A stretch of DNA of 64,000 nucleotides from Manihot esculenta (lineage: Eukaryota > Streptophyta > Magnoliopsida > Malpighiales > Euphorbiaceae). Location: contig NC_035166.2 of the NCBI RefSeq assembly GCF_001659605.2, forward strand, positions 22,317,457 to 22,381,456. Reading direction: 5' to 3'. The notes beneath the pieces were generated by a model. The model saw nothing but the letters and a program-made list of their open reading frames with translations, was not told where the DNA came from and ran no database searches. Positions 58,241-64,000 of this stretch are shown one piece after another. Position 1 is the first letter of the stretch, and every line of letters starts with the position of its first letter. Made by a program: the position numbers and the translations under genes.

Positions 58241-58254
58241 ACTTGCAAAGTAAG

Positions 58255-58770
58255 GAAAAATGATCAGGGGTCTACCAGAGATACTCCCGACGTTCAAGTC
58301 AGGTTCATGAACTAGTGTAATATGGATAGGTCAGAATTGCAGATAAAAATAAAGTAAAAGAATATGAAGTCAGAAGAAGAAGGAAGACCCTCTCTCCTTT
58401 TTTATCTGCCCCTGACGCCTTTTACCTCTTTGTTATTGTACTATCTGTTTATATCACTCAGACCAGTATCTCTCCATGTCAGGCGGCCATTTAATTTTCC
58501 GGCACGCATGCGGCCTAAGCTGTGAAGTGACTAGATCAACTCCTTTCCCTCACATCACATCATCGGACTAGACTTCTTTTTGTTTGGTCTGAACTCGCGG
58601 GTAATCCATCCGACCCGGCGTGTTTAGGTCGAGACATGAGATGCTAAATTGGTTAGTCTAAGAAAAATTTGATGAGTTTTGGACTATTATTCTCCTATTG
58701 AATCAGGTCTCGCCCAGAGTAAAGTAAGACCGGCGGTCATACCTGAAAATTGAATCATACTTTGCATTAT
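58255..58770. mobile_element. Putative degenerate retrotransposon LTR remnant
   Basis: A GC-richer island in AT-rich DNA. It contains GATACTCCCGACGTTCAAGTCAG, which resembles the CTCCGACG(C)TCAAGTCAG block seen in the LTRs of several plant retrotransposons, and CCGACCCGGCGTG. Boundaries and orientation are unclear. The assignment is from memory of that block. Confidence 0.35.
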
Positions 58771-61200
58771 TTCATAAGATATAATCATGTCTTTTTGTTT
58801 TATTAAACCTCTAATTTTAATTGAATGTTTTTATATAATTTTTTAAATAGAATTCACATAAATTGAATAACTTTTTTAATTTTAAACCCACAATATAATT
58901 TAAGTTCAAAGATTCTTAATATTAAAATTTTATATTATATTTTGAAGTAATTCCAATGATTCATTTTAATTTTTAACTACCTAATTTCATTTTAAAATAT
59001 TCTATTATTAGCTTTTTTAGGTTATGTATTTTATTTTTATGAATTATTAGTATTAGTTACGTGTCTTACGTTGTTAATAATTATTATATATACTCGTATT
59101 TTTTTATATATTTATATTTATTATATTTTTATATAAAATAATTTTTAAATAATTATTGATATTCTAAAAGATAGAAAAATTGTAATTGATAAAATATAAG
59201 TATTAATATAAAATAATAAAAAATCATAATTAATTCAAATTTTTGTACACATTAAAATAAATCGTAGGATTGTACGCTTTTTTAAATATATTAATTTTAA
59301 ATTTAATTATTTCAATTTTTGTGGGTGTGTTATGATCGTAGTTTCTGACCGATTGTGGAAGGAGAAGAGGTTACTGCCTTATTCCTTACCTCTCACGAGG
59401 CCATCTTTCTCTGGAGTCTGGGTGTGGTGGTGCTTGGAGCGTCTACCGGTTCTGGTGGTGTGCCGGGTCAAGTTTGGATAGTGGGTTCTAGGGCTCCGTT
59501 TGTCATTAGGCTTTTTATTTTTTGAGCCCAAGTTTCCGAGTTCTTATACAAATTAAATGGAGTCGAATTTTAAAATTTTAAATTTAATTCATTAATTTTT
59601 TTTAAGTTTATTCCAGATTAATATTTATTCATTTCAAATTTAAATTAAATATTAATAAAATTAAATTTTTTAAATAAATTTAAATGAGTTAAATTTTTAT
59701 TCAAATTAATTTTAAATAATTAAATTTATTTATATATATAATAATTTTTAATTTAAAATTAAATAAGTATATATATATAAAAATCAATTCATAAATTTAT
59801 AAAAATGAATCTTTTAATTATAACAATTCAAATATATATAAATTTTAAGAGTATAATTAAATTATATAAAAATAAACTTTAAAATTTTAAATTTAATTTA
59901 TGAAAATATATATAAAATTTAAAATTATTCTTTTATAATATTAATCTCATTTTACTTAACAAAATTATTTATCGGTGTGTTTGCTTGTTTATGAATTGAA
60001 AAATGAATAAAACTCATAAATTTTAATGAGTGAAATTCAAATTTGATTTGTTTACTAAATGAGTTTAAAAATTAAATTTAAACTTAATTCAATTAGAAAT
60101 CGAATAAAATTTAAAATAATTTTTATCGAGTTAAATTTTAAAAAATTTTATGAATAATTTAATTATTTATCACTTAACTCTTGGGCTTCCTTGATTTCTA
60201 GTGGAAAAGTCTTTGATGAAGAAAAAAAAAAAAAACCTGTTTCAGAGGAAATGGTTTGTGCACCCGAGAGACACCGATTTGAGGGATTTTAGCAGAAGCA
60301 GCAAAAGCGACATGTGACTGGAAACAGAGGCATACCAAGAGAAGATAAACCTGGCTACAACCTAAAGAATATTTTTCCAGGGGAATGGTTCCAAAGTCGA
60401 AGAAACAATTTTCATGCAACAGTGACCAGTTTGATGCACTTCTCTTAATATTAAATTTCAAAATTAAATAAATTTATATTATACTAATATTTAAACGATT
60501 AAATTAAATTAAATCGAATTTAATTTAATTTAATTTTTCTAACACCAATCGACCAATATGAAAAGATAAATTTCTTCAAAGTAGCACTGTTAGGTTCAAA
60601 TTTGTCCTAAAATGAGAAGTAATTAAGTGATCCCCTGTTCTTTCCCCACTCTTTTGTCTTTGCATAATTTTCAAGATTTCATCCCTAAACCCTTTCAATT
60701 TTCAAATCCACCCAATTTCTTACCATACAAGTTATTCACATTATATTTGAAAATAATAATTAAAATAATAAAAAAAAGGGGATTGTCAAGGTGAGTGAAT
60801 TGGTTGAATTGGTCCTCTTAGCTTCATTACCAACCATTTCCAGGAAAATTAAAGCCAGCAACCCCAATTTTATAATAAAGATTTTGATTTGTAATTTATT
60901 AATTTCATTCAAAAATTAATAATAACAACAATAACTTATAAAATGGAAGCTTCTTATGACGTACAGTTGTATTTTATAAAGTCAATTATTTTTAAAAGGT
61001 CAACAAATTAATTTTTATTATTACAATATATTTAAGTTATTATTATTGTATTATAAATTTAAAAATTATATTTAAATTATAAGTATTAAATTGTGAATAA
61101 AATAAATAATCCTAACGATCATTTTAATAGACTAATTAATTTTTTTAATTTGTAAGACATTCTTTTTAATAAATTATTTTTTAAAAAAAAAAAAAAAGCA
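58771..61200. other. AT-rich spacer with two non-AT islands
   Basis: Mostly A/T low complexity. Islands at about 59330-59510 and 60180-60450 have balanced composition but no intact frame with recognisable motifs. They may be decayed transposon or gene fragments. A perfect palindrome lies at 60499-60533. Confidence 0.5.
60499..60533. repeat. Perfect 16-base inverted repeat of AAATT units
   Basis: The left arm 60499-60514 and right arm 60518-60533 are exact reverse complements around CGA. Both consist of TTAAA/TTTAA-type units. Confidence 0.9.
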
Positions 61201-61337
61201 AAAAAGGGTCAAGAAAAGTACATCTCATGTTAGTGGAACGTTTCTTCGTTTGGGTACGGCATGTTCTTTCCCGTTTCCATCGTCAGGAATTGGTTCAGTC
61301 GTGCGAAATTTCGAACGCGGCTCTTTCTCTCTGCAAC

Positions 61338-61344
61338 TATAAAA
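61338..61344 (+). promoter_or_regulatory. TATA box of the SNAP33-type gene
   Basis: CTATAAAAC, followed by a (CT)n run typical of plant initiator regions. It lies about 90 bases before the leader-intron donor. Confidence 0.6.
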
Positions 61345-61432
61345 CTCTCTCTCTCTCTCTCTACATAAACCAGAGATTCTTTGGATTGCCTTTTGTCCTC
61401 AGTTTCTGCAACTCTTTTCTCCACGATATCAG

Positions 61433-62056
61433 GTATACCCAGATTCTCTCTTTGCTTTGTTGATGATCATTGATTCTGTTTTGATTTCATTTTGTCTTCC
61501 TATTCCATTATCCACTTATAATTCACATTAATCTGGTTGTTCTTTAAATTCTTGAACTTTGGTTTGCTCTTTCTTGTTACTATTGTTAAGTACTTCCAAT
61601 TTTCATTTCTTGTTTGTGCTATTGATTGATTTATGCATCTTGTTTCACTTTTAGATACCCTTTTGTTAATTCTTTATAGTGTTTATGCCCTTTTCTTCAC
61701 TTCCTTTCGATCTTCTTAAAGCTCGCGGATTCTTGCCCGTTTATTTCTGTTTGGTTGGTGGGAAAACTTAAGATAGAAGATTTCAAACGTATTCCTTGTT
61801 TTCTGAACTTTAATAAATAAGTACAAATATAATATAAATAGAAATTCCAGCAGTTTTAGTGAAGACCAAAAACTCCAAAATCCTAATGGATGAAATTGGT
61901 GAGATGACTCTTGGTTGTGTTATTGTCTTTTCAAACCCTTTGAAGGGACTTCTATATCTTTAAATTGAATGCTATAGAAGTTCTGGTTACTCTGTTGATT
62001 CATAGTAATTTCTATGCTGAAACAGTATCACATGGTCTTTGCTTCATCTTCTGCAG
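61433..62056 (+). other. 5'UTR intron of the SNAP33-type gene
   Basis: The donor TCAG|GTATAC and acceptor TTCTGCAG|GAATTA give a 624-base T-rich intron that ends 60 bases before the start codon. Confidence 0.65.
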
Positions 62057-62116
62057 GAATTATAACTGATTATTCATCAGCTGCTTGATCAGTCTGCATT
62101 TTATTTTTTTGAGAAA

Positions 62117-63926
62117 ATGTTTGGTTTGAGAAAAACTCACTTGAAGACTGGCAAACACACCAAGGTTGACACCGAATGTCCTGATCCTCCCCGTTCTAAC
62201 CCTTTTGATTCTGATGACAAGTTGGACAATAAGCAAAACGTTAAAACTTCAAGGAAAACTTCTTCAGAACCCAGTATGATTACACCAAATATTAGTACCA
62301 GTCCTTTTGATGATGATGAGGAAAGGGGAACATCTTCTTCATCTTTGTATTCTCTCAGTTCAGCTGCAAAATACAAGTACAAGAATGATTTCCGTGACTC
62401 AGGAGGACTAGAGAACCAATCAGCACAAGAATTGGAGAATTATGCTGTATACAAGGCTGAAGAGAATACAAAGGCTGTCAATGGCTGCCTGAAGATTGCA
62501 GAGGAAATCAGAGAGGATGCTGCCAAAACGTTGATCACTTTGCATCAGCAGGGGGAGCAAATTATCAGGACTCATAATGTTGCAGTTGAGATGGATCATG
62601 ATCTCAGTCGGGTATGACTTCTGTTTTCCAAGTCTAAAATAACTTGAGAAGTTAACATTTACAAAAGGAAAAAGAAGAGCATACTATAGAGAAGTCTCCC
62701 ATTTCACTTAGATTTTCATTCCTAATAACATGTTGAAATTTGGTAGAAGCTTGATTCTGTTTTGTTACATCATTTTTCCTTTCAGATGATTGTCTTGAAT
62801 TGCCGAATATCTTGGTGTATTAATCAACTGATTTACAGATATGTTTCCATTGATAATTTTTTTCGCTTTGATCAAATGTAGATCAAGTTGATTTACATAA
62901 ATGATGCTGATGGCTAGAAAATCCCGTTATTGTTGATCATATCCTATGTCTTTCTGTTTACCCCTTGATTGAAATCTATCATTCTTAAATGTTTATTTAG
63001 TTGTTCTTTTTGTGTGGATTGTTAATATTGTCAAAGGATGGTAGGACTTGATGGATGACATTATTGTAGTGTTCTACCATTTCTCTTGTGGACTAGGAAA
63101 TTTCATTTCTGGTGGCTTGGTGATCATTTGTCATCTATGGATATGTTGGTGTTGTTTCTGGCTCTCTCTAAGAGGAAAATATTCATGGTTATTTTGATTA
63201 TGATTTCAGGGAGAGAAGCTTCTAGGGAGTCTTGGGGGCATTTTCTCTAGAACTTGGAAGCCAAAGAAGACTCGTCCTATTACAGGCCCTATCATCACAA
63301 GAGGTTACTTTTCTTTTCTTTCCTTTTCTTTTTTTCTTGTCACGTGCTGATGAATATTCATTTTCAGAATTTAAAATTATACAGGTTTATGAACATTTAA
63401 GCAGAAAAAGGGTTAAATATGTGATTTGTTTTATTTTACAGATGATTTTCCCAAAACCAGAGGTAGCGACCTGGAGCAGAGGGAGAAGTTGGGATTGAAT
63501 TCTGCACCCAAGGAACGGTCAAACACTCGAAAACCATTGCCTGAACCTACCAATGCATTCCAGAAAGTTGAGGTTTGTGTTCTTTTTTAATTTCTTAAGA
63601 ATATTGACTTATGTTTAATCAATATGTTTTGTTAATATGGGATTATGTTAAAACAGATGGAAAAAGAAAAGCAAGATGATGCACTTTCAGATTTGAGTAA
63701 TCTATTGGGAGAGCTGAAGGATATGGCTGTTGACATGGGGACTGAAATTGAGAGGTTAGTTGGTTGTTAACGTGATCCTTTCTTGAATTAATCCATCAAT
63801 GAGTAATGGATTTACTGTGACTTCAGGCAAACCAAAGCTCTGGATCATTTCGAGGATGATGCGGATGAACTAAATTTCCGTGTTAGAGGCGCAAATCAAC
63901 GTGGCCGTCGTTTGCTGGGAAAGTAG
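62117..63926 (+). CDS. SNAP33: SNAP25-type Qb+Qc SNARE (SNAP33)
   Basis: It pairs with plasma-membrane syntaxins and R-SNAREs to drive vesicle fusion, notably at the cell plate and in defence secretion. Five coding exons join in frame: 62117-62611, 63210-63303, 63442-63572, 63657-63754 and 63827-63926. They give 305 residues, close to the ~300 of plant SNAP33. The N-terminal region is Ser/Asp-rich with two NPFD/SPFDDD motifs (~28 and ~62). The Qb SNARE helix runs from ~105 to ~165 (ELENYAVYKAEENTKAVNGCLKIAEEI). A linker with KLLGSLGGIFSRTWKPKKTR, which lacks the Cys cluster of animal SNAP25, precedes the Qc helix at ~245-305 (SDLSNLLGELKDMAVDMGTEIERQ, ending RGRRLLGK). All introns are GT-AG. 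SNAP33 versus paralogues SNAP29/30 is judged from the N-terminal and C-terminal motifs. Confidence 0.95.
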
Positions 63927-64000
63927 AGTGCAGGTTGAATGGAAAGAACATAGACCTGGTACAGGATCTTCTTTGATTTTCCATGAAATAAGACTTTATC

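Noticed and set aside
60198..60461. 87-codon minus-strand frame
   Set aside because: It has a poly-Phe end from an A-tract, no motif and no promoter. It may be a relic, but a gene cannot be supported.

Overview
The window is nuclear DNA of a flowering plant, most likely a eudicot. The genes have GT-AG introns and AT-rich introns and spacers, there are many (CT)n and (AT)n microsatellites, and Ty1/copia and Ty3/gypsy LTR retrotransposons are abundant. All six recognisable genes belong to plant families: cluster I diacylglycerol kinase, UDP-glucose dehydrogenase, plant LRR protein, ELM2/SANT protein, four-finger ZAT-type C2H2 factor and SNAP33-type SNARE. A Euphorbiaceae/Malpighiales source is my guess and is not shown by the sequence.

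Layout. 1-8288 is a stack of retrotransposons: a minus-strand Tat-like Ty3/gypsy element (4431-8288) broken by plus-strand LTRs of one long-LTR family (2447-4430), which are themselves interrupted by a minus-strand gypsy element with an open gag (1-2446) running off the left edge. After an AT-rich spacer with a probable hAT-like MITE comes the diacylglycerol kinase gene (about 11.3-28.0 kb). One of its introns is 10.8 kb long because a copia element (15494-25399) sits in it, and that element carries a second, gypsy-type long-LTR element (17572-23908). A small minus-strand gene of unknown function (28512-28958) follows, then the intronless UGD coding region (31679-33121), a nine-coding-exon LRR gene (34162-38354), an ELM2/SANT gene (42561-44798), a solo LTR with a perfect target-site duplication (50124-52289), an intronless C2H2 factor (54632-56260), and a SNAP25-type SNARE (62117-63926) at the right edge. 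No tRNA, rRNA or CRISPR array was seen.

The protein genes are ordinary, independent plant housekeeping or regulatory genes: lipid signalling, cell-wall sugar precursors, membrane-anchored LRR scaffold, chromatin, transcriptional repression and membrane fusion. They do not form a pathway cluster. The most unusual biology is in the long-LTR family, which is present as at least six LTR copies or fragments. Its LTRs carry dense arrays of the palindrome-like motif TTCGGCCGCCGAA, conserved splice-donor-like signals downstream of a TATA box, and short tandem units. One copy has almost identical LTRs but a decayed interior, so it probably moved recently using proteins supplied in trans. A second notable point is that the LRR gene appears to need two GC-AG introns.
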